Source: Desulforhopalus sp.
GTDB taxonomy: Bacteria; Desulfobacterota; Desulfobulbia; Desulfobulbales; Desulfocapsaceae
Assembly: GCA_023231425.1 (NCBI GenBank)
Contig: JALNVI010000004.1
Span: 1 to 64,000 of the forward strand
Length of the DNA stretch: 64,000 nt
Direction of reading: 5' to 3'
This document shows, piece after piece, positions 54,341-63,526 of this stretch (the first letter of the stretch is position 1; every line of letters begins with the position of its first letter). The position numbers were made by a program, and so were the translations under genes. The notes below the pieces were generated by a model. That model was not told the DNA's origin. It did not search any database and was given only the letters and a program-made list of their open reading frames with translations.

Positions 54341-54365
54341 ATACACGCACAGCAATTCATGTCAA
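54338..54365 (-). promoter_or_regulatory. Sigma-70 promoter for leuL-leuA
   Basis: On the minus strand TTGACA (54365-54360), 16-bp spacer, TATTTT (54343-54338). Start predicted about 47 nt before the leader ATG. Confidence 0.65.
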
Positions 54366-54430
54366 GCCCTTTTCTCTTCCACCGTCATTGGAGAATTTTC
54401 CCTGTTTTCAAACCTTTCACGCCCTTCCGG

Positions 54431-54459
54431 TTGACAGAGACAACTGCCCCATATATATT
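54431..54459 (+). promoter_or_regulatory. Sigma-70 promoter for ilvBN
   Basis: TTGACA, exactly 17 bp, TATATT; predicted start near 54466, about 97 nt before ilvB. Its -35 box is divergent from the leuA promoter by about 65 bp. Confidence 0.75.
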
Positions 54460-54562
54460 CTGAAGCCTGTTCTCATGGTAGAATTGGCAATAAAATTATC
54501 CAAAGATGAAGCCGAATGTTTTGCGCTTCATTCCGCTCTTACAACAGCACGAGGTCCCATAG

Positions 54563-56266
54563 ATGAAAAAAGTCACAGGAGCTGAGGCAATTATAAAATG
54601 TCTCAAGGAGGAAGGGGTTTCAACAATTTTCGGTTATCCCGGCGGGGCGATTACAGATCTCTACGACGCCCTCATGGACGCGGATCTCAAGAATATCATT
54701 GTCCGCCACGAGCAGGGTGCGGTCCACGCCGCCGACGGCTACGCCAGGGTAACCGGAGATGTGGGTGTCGCGCTGCTCACCTCTGGCCCCGGAGCCACCA
54801 ACGGTGTCACTGGTATCGCCACCGCCTACTGCGACTCAATCCCCATTGTCGTCCTTACCGGACAGGTACCCCGTGCCCTTATCGGCAACGATGCCTTCCA
54901 GGAAGTGGATATTGTCGGAATCACACGCCCCTGCACCAAACACAACTATCTTGTTGGCTCGGCCGAGGAACTGGTACCAACCCTGCGTGAGGCCTTTCAC
55001 ATTGCCCGTTCAGGCCGTCCCGGACCTGTACTGGTCGATCTGCCCAAGGATATTATTACCGCAAAGTTTGATTACCCGGCGAAAAAAGCGATGACCATGC
55101 CGAGTTATCAGCCGAACACCGATCCTCATCCGCGCCAGGTGGAGAAAGCCTGCAAGGCAATCATGCGGGCTAAATGTCCCGTGCTCTATGTTGGTGGCGG
55201 TGTTATCCTTGCCAATGCACAGGATGACCTGATTGAACTGACAAGGAAACTGGGAATTCCTGTTACCATGACCCTCATGGGACTGGGTGCCTTTCCAGGA
55301 ACCGATCCCCTTTCCATGGGAATGCTCGGCATGCACGGCTCTTTTTGTGCCAACATGGCAGTCGCCGAATGCGACCTTCTCATTGCTGTCGGGGCACGTT
55401 TTGATGACCGCGTCACCGGTAAACTCTCTGATTTTGCCACCAAAGCGAAGGTGATTCACATTGATGTAGACCCCACCTCTATCAGTAAAAACGTTCGGGT
55501 GGATATCCCCATTGTCGCCGACTGCCGCAACGCTCTCAAGGCAATCAATATCTGGTTCGACACACAGCCCGGAATTAACATTGAAGAGGAGAAGGCCTGC
55601 CATCAGCCGTGGTTTGAGACAATCCAGAAGTGGACAGAGCAGCACCCCATGACCTGGCATGACGATGAGTCCGGCATTATCAAACCTCAGTATGTAATTG
55701 AAAAACTTAACGAACTCACCGGCGGAGATGCGATTATCACCACCGAGGTCGGTCAGAACCAGATGTGGACCGCTCAATTTTTCAAGTTTAACAAGGCACG
55801 TCATCTTGTCACCTCCGGAGGTCTCGGAACCATGGGCTTCGGTCTGCCTGCAGCCATCGGAGCACAGTGTGCCTTCCCGGAAAAAACCGTTATTGATATA
55901 GCTGGCGACGGTTCCATCCAGATGAATATCCAGGAGCTGGCCACCGCCCGGCAATATAACCTGCCAATCAAAGTTGCCATCCTCAACAATAATTACCTTG
56001 GAATGGTGCGTCAGTGGCAGGAGCTTTTCTATAATCGCCGCTACTTCGCCACCCCCATGGAGGTCCTTCCCGATTTCATCGACCTCGCAAAAGCCTACGG
56101 GGCAGTCGGACTGCGGGCGACAAAGAAATCTGAAGTCGAACCGGTAATCAAAGAAGCACTCTCCACCAGGAATGTGGTGCTGATGGACTTCCGCATCGCC
56201 CGTGAAGAGAATGTCTATCCGATGGTTCCCGCCGGGAAGGCCACCACCGAAATGTTGCTGGTTTAA
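54563..56266 (+). CDS. ilvB: Acetolactate synthase large subunit
   Basis: 567 residues. TPP- and FAD-dependent condensation of pyruvates for valine and leucine (and isoleucine) synthesis. FGYPGGAITDLYDAL at the start, the TPP-activating Glu in VRHEQGAVHAADGYAR, GPGATNGVTGIA, RFDDRVTG, and the ThDP/Mg motif GDGSIQMNIQEL...ILNNN. GAGGTCCCATAG precedes ATG 54563. ilvN starts 19 bp after the stop; same operon. Confidence 0.97.
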   Translation: MKKVTGAEAIIKCLKEEGVSTIFGYPGGAITDLYDALMDADLKNIIVRHEQGAVHAADGYARVTGDVGVALLTSGPGATNGVTGIATAYCDSIPIVVLTGQVPRALIGNDAFQEVDIVGITRPCTKHNYLVGSAEELVPTLREAFHIARSGRPGPVLVDLPKDIITAKFDYPAKKAMTMPSYQPNTDPHPRQVEKACKAIMRAKCPVLYVGGGVILANAQDDLIELTRKLGIPVTMTLMGLGAFPGTDPLSMGMLGMHGSFCANMAVAECDLLIAVGARFDDRVTGKLSDFATKAKVIHIDVDPTSISKNVRVDIPIVADCRNALKAINIWFDTQPGINIEEEKACHQPWFETIQKWTEQHPMTWHDDESGIIKPQYVIEKLNELTGGDAIITTEVGQNQMWTAQFFKFNKARHLVTSGGLGTMGFGLPAAIGAQCAFPEKTVIDIAGDGSIQMNIQELATARQYNLPIKVAILNNNYLGMVRQWQELFYNRRYFATPMEVLPDFIDLAKAYGAVGLRATKKSEVEPVIKEALSTRNVVLMDFRIAREENVYPMVPAGKATTEMLLV

Positions 56267-56285
56267 TATTGAGAGGAATACCCCC

Positions 56286-56768
56286 ATGAAACATACAATT
56301 TCCGTGCAGTTGAGAAATAAACCCGGGGTTCTCTCCCGGGTGACCGGTCTCTTCAGTGGCCGGGGCTTTAATATAGAGAGCCTCTGCGTGGCAGAGACCA
56401 TGGACAGCGAACTCTCCGTTCTCACCATTGTCTCCCGGGGCGATGCGGCGATTATTGAGCAGATAACCAAACAACTGCACAAACTCATTGATGTGATTAA
56501 AGTCACAGATATGGCCGAACTTCCCTATGTGGAACGCGAGATGGTTCTCCTGCGCATGAAGGCGGTGGAAACCACCCGCGCAGAAGTCCTGCGCATTGCA
56601 GACATCTTTCGCGCCAAGGTAATAGACGTCAGCTCGAAGACCTTTACCATCGAAGTCACCGGTTCCAGCTCTAAGGTTAATGCCTGTATTGAGTTGTTGC
56701 GCCCGCTGGGGATCAAGGAGATCGTCCGTACAGGCACGGTAGCCATGGCCCGCGCCCCCAAAAAATAA
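56286..56768 (+). CDS. ilvN: Acetolactate synthase small (regulatory) subunit
   Basis: 160 residues from ATG 56286 (GAGAGGAATACCCCC). N-terminal ACT domain (NKPGVLSRVTGLFSGRGFN with the valine-binding pattern) and a C-terminal ALS_ss domain (RAEVLRIADIFRAKVIDV). Confers valine feedback on IlvB. Typical length. Confidence 0.96.
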   Translation: MKHTISVQLRNKPGVLSRVTGLFSGRGFNIESLCVAETMDSELSVLTIVSRGDAAIIEQITKQLHKLIDVIKVTDMAELPYVEREMVLLRMKAVETTRAEVLRIADIFRAKVIDVSSKTFTIEVTGSSSKVNACIELLRPLGIKEIVRTGTVAMARAPKK

Positions 56769-56771
56769 ACA

Positions 56772-56913
56772 GGGAACATTGAAGAACCTTGTATTTCGTT
56801 CATCTTCGAGGCACAGGATATAAGCGCCAGATTTGCTATCAGAGCCTGGCGCTTCCCTCCGAGGGTAAATTTCTGACTGCAACGAAGAAGATGGGCGAGT
56901 ATTCACTCTTCCC
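56772..56913 (+). repeat. Dispersed palindromic element, copy O
   Basis: 142 bp: GGGAACATTGAAGAACCTTG ... CGAGTATTCACTCTTCCC. Interior carries a rearranged unit with CAGAGCCTGGCGCTTCCC. AATAAAC occurs on both sides (56764-56770, 56914-56920), a possible but oddly long duplication. Directly between ilvN and psd. Confidence 0.8.
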
Positions 56914-56950
56914 AATAAACGATTTTTCATGCTCTCCCCCTGGAGGAGAT

Positions 56951-57595
56951 ATGATTCAGCCTAAAGTCCCGATAGCCCTGGAAGGTTGGCCGTTTATCGC
57001 CTTCTTTGCTTTTCTCACCCTCGTCACAGCCATACTGGGAAACATGCCGGGAGCGTACGTTTTCCTGGTTATCACCTGCTTTGTCCTCTGGTTCTTTCGT
57101 GATCCAGAACGCTTTGTACCCTTTGAAGAAGATGCCGTTGTCTCTCCCGCGGACGGCAAAGTCATTATCATTAAAGAGGTGGAAGATAAACGGTTCACCG
57201 GCCTGAGGGCGCAAAAGATATCGATTTTCATGAACGTTTTCAACGTTCATGTCAACCGCATACCGATTGCTGGAAAGGTAGAGAAGGTTCTCTACAAACC
57301 CGGCACCTTCTACAATGCCAGCAGTACAAAGGCAGAGCTGGAAAACGAGTACTGCGCAACCCTGCTCACCACCAACTCAGGAAAAAAGCTTGCCGTGGTG
57401 CAAATCTCCGGTCTCATTGCCCGGCGCATTGTCTGCTGGCTCGAACCTGGCGACAAACTTCGCACCGGTGAACGTATCGGCCTGATTCGCTTTGGTTCAC
57501 GGGTTGATATCTACCTGCCGCTCGATGCAGACCTGGAGGTAGAGGTTGGTGATATGGTGCGTGGCGGAGAATCGCTGCTTGCCCGTCTCTCCTGA
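56951..57595 (+). CDS. psd: Phosphatidylserine decarboxylase proenzyme
   Basis: 214 residues from ATG 56951 (TGGAGGAGAT upstream). N-terminal two hydrophobic segments, then ADGKVIII, FMNVFNVHVNRIP, and the autocleavage site RFGSRVD (cut between Gly and Ser, creating the pyruvoyl group). The short archaeal-type/PSD-B-like class of about 210 residues. Makes phosphatidylethanolamine at the inner membrane. Confidence 0.94.
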   Translation: MIQPKVPIALEGWPFIAFFAFLTLVTAILGNMPGAYVFLVITCFVLWFFRDPERFVPFEEDAVVSPADGKVIIIKEVEDKRFTGLRAQKISIFMNVFNVHVNRIPIAGKVEKVLYKPGTFYNASSTKAELENEYCATLLTTNSGKKLAVVQISGLIARRIVCWLEPGDKLRTGERIGLIRFGSRVDIYLPLDADLEVEVGDMVRGGESLLARLS

Positions 57596-57604
57596 GGAGG
57601 CCCC

Positions 57605-58204
57605 GTGCGCATCATCAGCGGTCTGGCAAAGGGCCGGCGATTGCAGACTCCGCCCCTGCAGCAGCAGAAACAATTTGAGATTCGACCGACCAGTGACCGC
57701 GCCCGCGAGGCACTCTTCAGCATCCTCGGAGATGCGGTAGCCGGAGCAGTGGTGCTTGATCTTTTTGCCGGGTGCGGCGCACTCGGTCTTGAGGCCCTGA
57801 GCCGAGGGGCAAAGACAGTGGTTTTTGTCGAGAAGAACACTCCGGCACTGAGGTTGATCAAACAGAATGTGCTGAATGTTCTTAACAGTATTTCAAGAAA
57901 ACAGCAGGCTGGAGAAGTCCGTCTGCTGCAGCAGGACCTGCGCCAGCCGCTGCAGTTTGAGGAGCTGTCAGAAGAGATGCGCCGTTTTGATATTATCCTT
58001 GCCGATCCTCCATACGATACCGGGCTTTCCAGCCACATCCTCGGCGAAATCGCCGCCCGGGACATTCTCACCAGACGCGGGATTCTGGTTCTTGAAGAAC
58101 GTCACGATACTCCGCTTCCAGCTGCAGTCATGCAACTGACCCGCACTGAAATGCGGAAGTATGGTGAGGCCGCCTTTCACTTTTACCGGACAATACCCCA
58201 ATGA
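57605..58204 (+). CDS. rsmD: 16S rRNA (guanine-966-N2)-methyltransferase RsmD
   Basis: 199 residues from GTG 57605. RIISGLAKGRRLQTP start, RPTSDRAREALFSIL, SAM motif DLFAGCGALGLEALSRGA, catalytic DPPYDTG. Stop overlaps the coaD start (ATGA), the classic rsmD-coaD pairing. Confidence 0.95.
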   Translation: MRIISGLAKGRRLQTPPLQQQKQFEIRPTSDRAREALFSILGDAVAGAVVLDLFAGCGALGLEALSRGAKTVVFVEKNTPALRLIKQNVLNVLNSISRKQQAGEVRLLQQDLRQPLQFEELSEEMRRFDIILADPPYDTGLSSHILGEIAARDILTRRGILVLEERHDTPLPAAVMQLTRTEMRKYGEAAFHFYRTIPQ

Positions 58205-58713
58205 ATGCTCTTCCTTCACACAAGACCCTCGCGGTTTATCCCGGCACCTTTGATCCGATCACCATGGGACACGTGGATATCATCTACCGTGCACTCAATC
58301 TTTTTGATACGCTGACTATCGCAGTTGCAGTCAACGCATCCAAGTCCCCCCTCTTTTCCGCGGAAGAACGGGTCGCACTGATTAAAGAGAATTTTGCACA
58401 CGAACCACGCATCAGGGTAGAAGGGGTGAAGGGACTGGTGGTGGATTATGCCTTCCGCAATGGGGCCATTGCTTTGGTGCGGGGAATTCGTGCAGTCTCG
58501 GACTTTGACTATGAATTTCAGCTGGCTCTGGCCAACCGCAAGCTCAATCGGGAGGTGGAGTCTGTTTTTCTCATGCCTGGATTTCGCTGGATTTACATCA
58601 GCTCCTCCATGCTCAAGGACATTGCCCGGAACGGCGGGGATGTGAGTGAACTGGTGCCAGTCAATGTGAATACCGCAATGAAACGAAAATACGAAAACAT
58701 CGACAACGGCTGA
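58201..58713 (+). CDS. coaD: Phosphopantetheine adenylyltransferase
   Basis: 170 residues. Penultimate step of CoA synthesis. Nucleotide motif YPGTFDPITMGHVDII at residue 14, VRGIRAVSDFDYEFQLA, YISSSMLKDIA. Usual length about 160-170. Confidence 0.97.
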   Translation: MNALPSHKTLAVYPGTFDPITMGHVDIIYRALNLFDTLTIAVAVNASKSPLFSAEERVALIKENFAHEPRIRVEGVKGLVVDYAFRNGAIALVRGIRAVSDFDYEFQLALANRKLNREVESVFLMPGFRWIYISSSMLKDIARNGGDVSELVPVNVNTAMKRKYENIDNG

Positions 58714-58830
58714 AGGGACTCGCTCCCCTTGCCATTTTTTTATTCCTCTGCGGCAATAATTCAGGGAACACAACTCTCTGCTTTTCTGAAAGAAAAGACT
58801 AAAGGCCAACACCTTCAAAACAAAACAAAA

Positions 58831-58871
58831 AAATAAGGGTGATGGTCATTTTGACCATCACCCTTATTTTT
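58831..58871. terminator. Bidirectional intrinsic terminator
   Basis: AAATAAGGGTGATGGTCA / TGACCATCACCCTTATTT with A- and T-runs on the two sides; serves coaD (+) and the acidic protein gene (-). Confidence 0.92.
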
Positions 58872-58898
58872 TCCCTTTACTCTGGTTACGGCTTCACA

Positions 58899-61148
58899 TC
58901 ATGCTCTCTCCGAGCTGAGCCACTTAAGAACTTTGCCCGTTTCCACCCGGAGGACTTCCAGGTCTCGAACAATATTGCCATCGGCAAGGACCTCCGCCAG
59001 AGCTTGACTGGTAGACCGCAACAGCGCCATGGACTCTTCGCCAGCCGGCTCATCGCTCCTGGCGAAAGAATCGGCAACTATAGAAAAGAGCTGCAAGAGA
59101 TTCAGTTCCATGGAGCGTCCCTGCATCATGTCCAGCAGGTGGTCGCGTTCAGAGAGCATCCCCTCGAGGCTGGATCTGGTTCCTCCGTGCACATACTCTT
59201 CACTGTACATGCGCAGATTTTGTACGGAATCCTGTTCCTCATCGTTTTCTGCAAGCAGGAAGACAATAGCAGTATCAGAGGCAGGACCTGTCTCTACGAC
59301 AGGTGGCTTATCAGCCTCCGTTTCATCCAGAACCTCAAAGGCAGGAGAAGCGCTGCCATCCTCCTCACCTGCAAAGTCATCTGCAGGCGGCATAATATCG
59401 TCATCATCATCATCTTCGATATTGACACCTTCCAGAGCTGCAGCAATCTGCTTCTCATTTATCACACTGAAATCAGGTATCCCTTCTTCTTTGCCATAAT
59501 CCAGACCAGGGTCCCCATCGATCTCCCCCTCAGTATCCCCCCCAAAGCGGGGAGGCTCGGACAGCTCATCCTCTTCAGCCTCAAAACTCAGTGCTGGCCC
59601 AGGATATGCTTCAGAGGGGAAGACAAACTCTTCATCATCGTCCTCCTCAACATCAAGCCCCGGAATTTTTTCTGTTTTCCCGGCCGGAGAAGCAGGCGCT
59701 GCGGCAAGCTCTTCAGTAAATCCAAACCCGGCGGGTTCCTCTTCATTGAAGAAGCTGGCGACGGCATCTTCCACACCGACATCATCAATCAGAGCAGAAG
59801 CAGTCTCTTCATCTTCAGGCGTGTCAAAAGCCGCCAGAGCCGGGACGAGCTGAGCCCCATCAAGGCGAAGTGCATCCTCCCCGGAATCATCATCGGCAGA
59901 GGGCTCCACATCCCCCCCCTGCAGAGCGAGTTCTTTGGAGATATTCAGAATACTCTCAGAAGGGGGAGCATCTGCAAATTCTCCCCCGAAAATCTCACCG
60001 ATTTTAAGGTTGAAAGCATCACTGTCGTCATCATCAAGACCAGCCATCTCCTCCTCAGCCCAAAAACCGTGCACCTCTTCTTCACCACGGGGGCCAAAGG
60101 CTGGAGTAATTTCTGCAATATTACCGATGTCCTCTTCTCTGCCGGACAGGAAAGCCACCGGGCCATCTGCAGTCAGATCATCGGACACCTGAATATTATT
60201 TTCCCCGATCGTGCGAAATGCCTGCAGCTTTTCGAGCAGCGGGGAAACAGCTGTACGCTCCTCTTCCGGACTCCCCGGCACTGAGACAATGTGTTCCAGC
60301 CCTTCAAAGAGAAGATGAAGCACCTTGAACACTTCGGAGTGTGCTTCATCTTTTTTCTCTTGAATATACTCACCAAGTTCACCGATTCCACGAAGCAGAT
60401 CAAGACAGCTCGCGTTCTCATAAAACTGCTCTTTGAGATCAGCAACCTCAATCTTCAGGTTTGTCAGATATTCGTCGGTGATCTTCCCTTCGAGACCAGG
60501 GAGGATTGCCTTCAGACGCATAAGAGCGCCAGCGGTATCGCGCTCGACACCGAAAGAATTGAGAGGGAGCGTTTCTCTCTCTTTTTCATCCAGTGACAAC
60601 ACAGGCACGGGAGTGGCAGATTCCTCTTTAATCGGCGGGACAAAAGCCTCTTTCAAAGGCTTCTCCCCGGCAGGAGTCGGCACAGGCCGGACGGCAGCCA
60701 TGTTACGTTTGACCTGGACTTTAAGATGCTCAAACGCCTTCACATCTTCGCGCAAAATAGCCATCTTCTGTTCATTTGTCATATTCTCGGAAGAAACAAT
60801 CTCCTCCAGATTATGATACAGGGTAAGCAGCAGCTTGATGGCGCTGGGATGCGCATCAGCCTTGCAGGCATAGATATATTTAGAAACCTTTTCCAGCGCC
60901 TGAACGTACACCAGATTGATCTTTTCTCCGGCCCAGACATCCCGCAGGGCGAGCAACTCCTCATTAAACATGACCAGCACTTCATCAGTAATCTCCCAGT
61001 CAATTGAAAGCACGATGCTTTTCAATCGACTGACAGGCGAATCCTTTGCAGGGTTGAGAGCAAACAGATCGTCTGAGTCAGAGAAATAGGAATCGTCGTC
61101 TCCTCCGAGTGTCAGATCGTCGTACTGATTTTCGCTATAACGGTCCAC
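58899..61148 (-). CDS. Large acidic protein of the MglA/Roadblock module, unknown
   Basis: 749 residues, strongly acidic, without signal peptide. Residues about 40-150 and 200-320 are two copies of an alpha-helical unit (SRLKSIVLSIDWEITDEVLV... and MRLKAILPGLEGKITDEYLT..., both with KADAHPSAIKLL / KKDEAHSEVFKVL), separated by a Pro-rich linker. Residues about 330-620 are low-complexity acidic, likely disordered. A helical C-terminus (about 660-749) ends LKWLSSERA. Not a family I can name; its position 12 bp after an MglA-type GTPase gene suggests an effector or scaffold for that GTPase. ATG 61148 is the natural start. Confidence 0.75.
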   Translation of the reverse strand: MDRYSENQYDDLTLGGDDDSYFSDSDDLFALNPAKDSPVSRLKSIVLSIDWEITDEVLVMFNEELLALRDVWAGEKINLVYVQALEKVSKYIYACKADAHPSAIKLLLTLYHNLEEIVSSENMTNEQKMAILREDVKAFEHLKVQVKRNMAAVRPVPTPAGEKPLKEAFVPPIKEESATPVPVLSLDEKERETLPLNSFGVERDTAGALMRLKAILPGLEGKITDEYLTNLKIEVADLKEQFYENASCLDLLRGIGELGEYIQEKKDEAHSEVFKVLHLLFEGLEHIVSVPGSPEEERTAVSPLLEKLQAFRTIGENNIQVSDDLTADGPVAFLSGREEDIGNIAEITPAFGPRGEEEVHGFWAEEEMAGLDDDDSDAFNLKIGEIFGGEFADAPPSESILNISKELALQGGDVEPSADDDSGEDALRLDGAQLVPALAAFDTPEDEETASALIDDVGVEDAVASFFNEEEPAGFGFTEELAAAPASPAGKTEKIPGLDVEEDDDEEFVFPSEAYPGPALSFEAEEDELSEPPRFGGDTEGEIDGDPGLDYGKEEGIPDFSVINEKQIAAALEGVNIEDDDDDDIMPPADDFAGEEDGSASPAFEVLDETEADKPPVVETGPASDTAIVFLLAENDEEQDSVQNLRMYSEEYVHGGTRSSLEGMLSERDHLLDMMQGRSMELNLLQLFSIVADSFARSDEPAGEESMALLRSTSQALAEVLADGNIVRDLEVLRVETGKVLKWLSSERA

Positions 61149-61160
61149 GTAAATTCTCTC

Positions 61161-61766
61161 TTAAAGAAGTTTTTTCTGAATGGAAATCACAGAAGAAAAG
61201 ATAATTTTTTTCAGGGTTGCAGCAACATTATAACCTGCAAGGGCACTCGCTTCAAAGAACGGAACTTTGAGACGACTATTGAGATCCTTCTGCAGCACAG
61301 CTGTGGGGAGTATCGGGATCCCGTACTCTTTAAGGTCAATTTTATTATATTGCATAACAAGAGGAATCTTAAAAATACTTTCTTTGTATAACTGCAGGTT
61401 TTCATGCAACTGGTTGAGAGAGCGAATGTTTTTCTCCCGCTGCTTCTCCATGACATCGGCAACAAAAACAATACCGTCAACCCCGCGGAGCACCAGCTTC
61501 CGGGTTGCATTATATTTCACCTGACCGGGAACAGTGTAAAGCTGAATTTTTATATCGTAGCCCTTGATTTTCCCTATGTCAAAAGGAAGGAAGTCAAAAA
61601 AGAGAGTTCGATCCCCATGGGTCTTCAGGCTGACCATCTCAGAAGCGATCTGCTTTTTGTAGGTGCGATTGACATATTCAAGGTTGGTGGTCTTACCGCA
61701 ACGTCCCGGCCCATAATAGACAATCTTTATTTGTACGATTTTGTCCCTCAAATTTATAAAACTCAA
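61161..61766 (-). CDS. MglA-type Ras-like GTPase
   Basis: 201 residues. G1 GPGRCGKTTNLEYV at 18-31, switch region GDRTLFFDFLP, G3-like QLYTVPGQVKYNATRK (TVPGQ instead of DxxG, as in MglA), FVADVM, G4 QYNKIDL and SALAG. Length equals M. xanthus MglA (195). Bacterial MglA sets cell polarity and recruits motility machinery with its Roadblock partner. The Roadblock gene lies upstream across element P. Confidence 0.92.
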   Translation of the reverse strand: MSFINLRDKIVQIKIVYYGPGRCGKTTNLEYVNRTYKKQIASEMVSLKTHGDRTLFFDFLPFDIGKIKGYDIKIQLYTVPGQVKYNATRKLVLRGVDGIVFVADVMEKQREKNIRSLNQLHENLQLYKESIFKIPLVMQYNKIDLKEYGIPILPTAVLQKDLNSRLKVPFFEASALAGYNVAATLKKIIFSSVISIQKKLL

Positions 61767-61842
61767 TGTCTTTCCTCCCTGCGCTTCTGCTCAGATAATA
61801 TTTTTTCCTTCACCCTGCAGACGGGGCTGCACCGCCTTTCCG

Positions 61843-61977
61843 GGGACATCGAATAAGCGCACATCTTCTTCGTTACAGTCAAAAATTTATCCTCACCATG
61901 TCAAAAAAGTTATGCCTGTGGCAAGTGTCCTTCTGTCCTTTGAATATGACCGAAATACAAGTTGTTCCAAGGTACCC
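61843..61977 (-). repeat. Dispersed palindromic element, copy P
   Basis: Inverse orientation: GGGACATCGAATAAGCGCAC ... ATACAAGTTGTTCCAAGGTA CCC. Lacks the 18-bp unit. Interior keeps AAAATTTATCC and AAGTTATGCCTGTGGCAAGT. It separates the Roadblock gene from the GTPase gene. Confidence 0.82.
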
Positions 61978-61982
61978 ATAAA

Positions 61983-62375
61983 TCAAACAAGGAGGGCTCT
62001 AATCTGATCAATTGCGTCGACAACATTGAGACGTAAAAAGCCGAGGGAGATATCACGACCGAACAGAGAGATCAAAAGCAGTTCATCATTAATTCTACTG
62101 AAATGAATGCTCGAATCCTGGCCTTTATTGAAAAGCAGAGAGAATTCCTGCTCGCCAATAAGCTTTGCCATAGCATCAACAGTGGCAAAGTTACCTGCAG
62201 CCAGCGCAGCAAAAGAGTAGACATCGTAGTTACTTGTCCCATTATCTTTGGCAGTGATTGTATTCCCCGCCATATCGATGACGATCGCGCAATCTACGCC
62301 CAGCTTCACGAGCTTTTCTTCCAGAATTGCATCGATCTTTTCCAGTTGATCTTGACTGACTATTCCGTAATTCAT
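61983..62375 (-). CDS. Roadblock/LC7 domain protein (MglB-like)
   Basis: 130 residues. Single Roadblock fold: IDAILEEKLVKLGVDCAIVI, DMAGNTITA, YSFAALAAGNFATVDAMAKL, FSRINDELLLISLF. Family members act as GTPase-activating partners or adaptors of MglA. AATGAGGTTTGTAGT before ATG. First gene of the minus-strand module: Roadblock, element P, GTPase, acidic protein. Confidence 0.9.
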   Translation of the reverse strand: MNYGIVSQDQLEKIDAILEEKLVKLGVDCAIVIDMAGNTITAKDNGTSNYDVYSFAALAAGNFATVDAMAKLIGEQEFSLLFNKGQDSSIHFSRINDELLLISLFGRDISLGFLRLNVVDAIDQIRALLV

Positions 62376-62704
62376 ACTACAAACCTCATTGTAAAATTGG
62401 TCACCACTTCAGCCATTACGGTCAATAAAGTATAAAAAATGTTTCCAAACAGCTCATTCTGATTATTGTTGATGGGATCAAGCACCGCACGCCGATGCGA
62501 GAGGATTCTTCTCTGCAGAAGTAGTTTCTTTTCTGCGATAAGATACAAGTCTGTTCAATATACGCCAGTTGTTCTCCAATATGAAGATTTATTTTTACAT
62601 TTTTTTTACCTGATTTCCTTTCTTTATCCGATGGTTATCAGACAAAAAAGTCTTCTGCTTCCGCAGTGTTAAAACAAGATTTCATTACTAAAACTTGAAT
62701 TTCA
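62376..62704. other. Divergent intergenic region, 329 bp
   Basis: AT-rich, must hold promoters for the Roadblock module (minus) and tatD (plus). No box was clear enough to annotate and no gene is seen. Confidence 0.4.
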
Positions 62705-63526
62705 ATGAACAGAAAGAACACAGATACACTTATTCTTCCCCCGGGAATCGCCTATTTTGACAGCCATTGCCATCTCGACATGAATACTTATGACGAAGAT
62801 CGCAACGAGCTTATTGCCCGAGCCAAAACCGCTGGCATTACCAATGTCATGACCATCGGCACCGACCTGAAAAGCTCCGAAGCCGCTGTAAATATAGCAT
62901 TACAGCATGATTACATCTTTGCCGCTGTCGGAATTCACCCGCATGACGTTGATAATATTAGGGACTCCACCTATGATGCGTTAATAAACTTATATAAGAA
63001 AAATTCCTCTCAGGTCAAGGGTTTTGGTGAAATAGGTCTGGATTACTACAAGAATTATTGTTCAAAAGAGGTCCAAAAACGTGAATTTGCCCGTCAACTT
63101 GAAATTGCAGCAGACCTTCAACTCCCTGTAATCATTCATGATCGTGATGCTGATAATGATTGTTTTGACATTCTTTCTTCTTTTCAACTCAAAGAAGGAT
63201 GTCTTATGCACTGCTTTGGCAGCGACTACCCATTTGCCCGCAAAGTGCTTGACCGGGGGATGATGATCTCCATCTCCGGGGTTGTTACCTTCAAAAATGC
63301 ACCCGAGCTGCATGAGGTTGCCACAAAAATTCCACTGGACAGGATGATGATTGAGACCGATGGCCCCTATCTGACCCCCGTCCCGTACCGCGGGAAACGC
63401 AATGAACCCGCACATGTTCGCTACACCGCCGCACGAATCGCCGAATTGCGGGGAATCTCCATTGAAGAGGTGGCAGAGGCGACCTCCCGCAACGCACGTC
63501 AATATTTCCATATCGAGGAACCATGA
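62705..63526 (+). CDS. tatD: TatD family metal-dependent DNase
   Basis: 273 residues. Metal ligands DSHCHLD at 19-25, VGIHPHD, GEIGLDYY near 105, HDRDADND, MHCFGSD, and ETDGPYLTPVP near 220. 3'-5' nuclease activity is reported for the family. The stop overlaps the next start (ATGA). Confidence 0.93.
   Translation: MNRKNTDTLILPPGIAYFDSHCHLDMNTYDEDRNELIARAKTAGITNVMTIGTDLKSSEAAVNIALQHDYIFAAVGIHPHDVDNIRDSTYDALINLYKKNSSQVKGFGEIGLDYYKNYCSKEVQKREFARQLEIAADLQLPVIIHDRDADNDCFDILSSFQLKEGCLMHCFGSDYPFARKVLDRGMMISISGVVTFKNAPELHEVATKIPLDRMMIETDGPYLTPVPYRGKRNEPAHVRYTAARIAELRGISIEEVAEATSRNARQYFHIEEP

Noticed and set aside
54199..54585. 128-codon + strand ORF before ilvB, with an Ile/Leu/Val-rich stretch
   Set aside because: It crosses the leuA leader and both promoters and overlaps the ilvB start. 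No ilvB-side terminator was found, so an ilvB attenuator is not supported.
55010..56506. 498-codon minus-strand open frame
   Set aside because: Lies opposite ilvB and ilvN, which have clear homologues; low similarity to any family.
58839..60284. 481-codon + strand open frame
   Set aside because: Antisense to the acidic protein gene, whose Glu/Asp-rich codons give few stops on the other strand. It also crosses a terminator.
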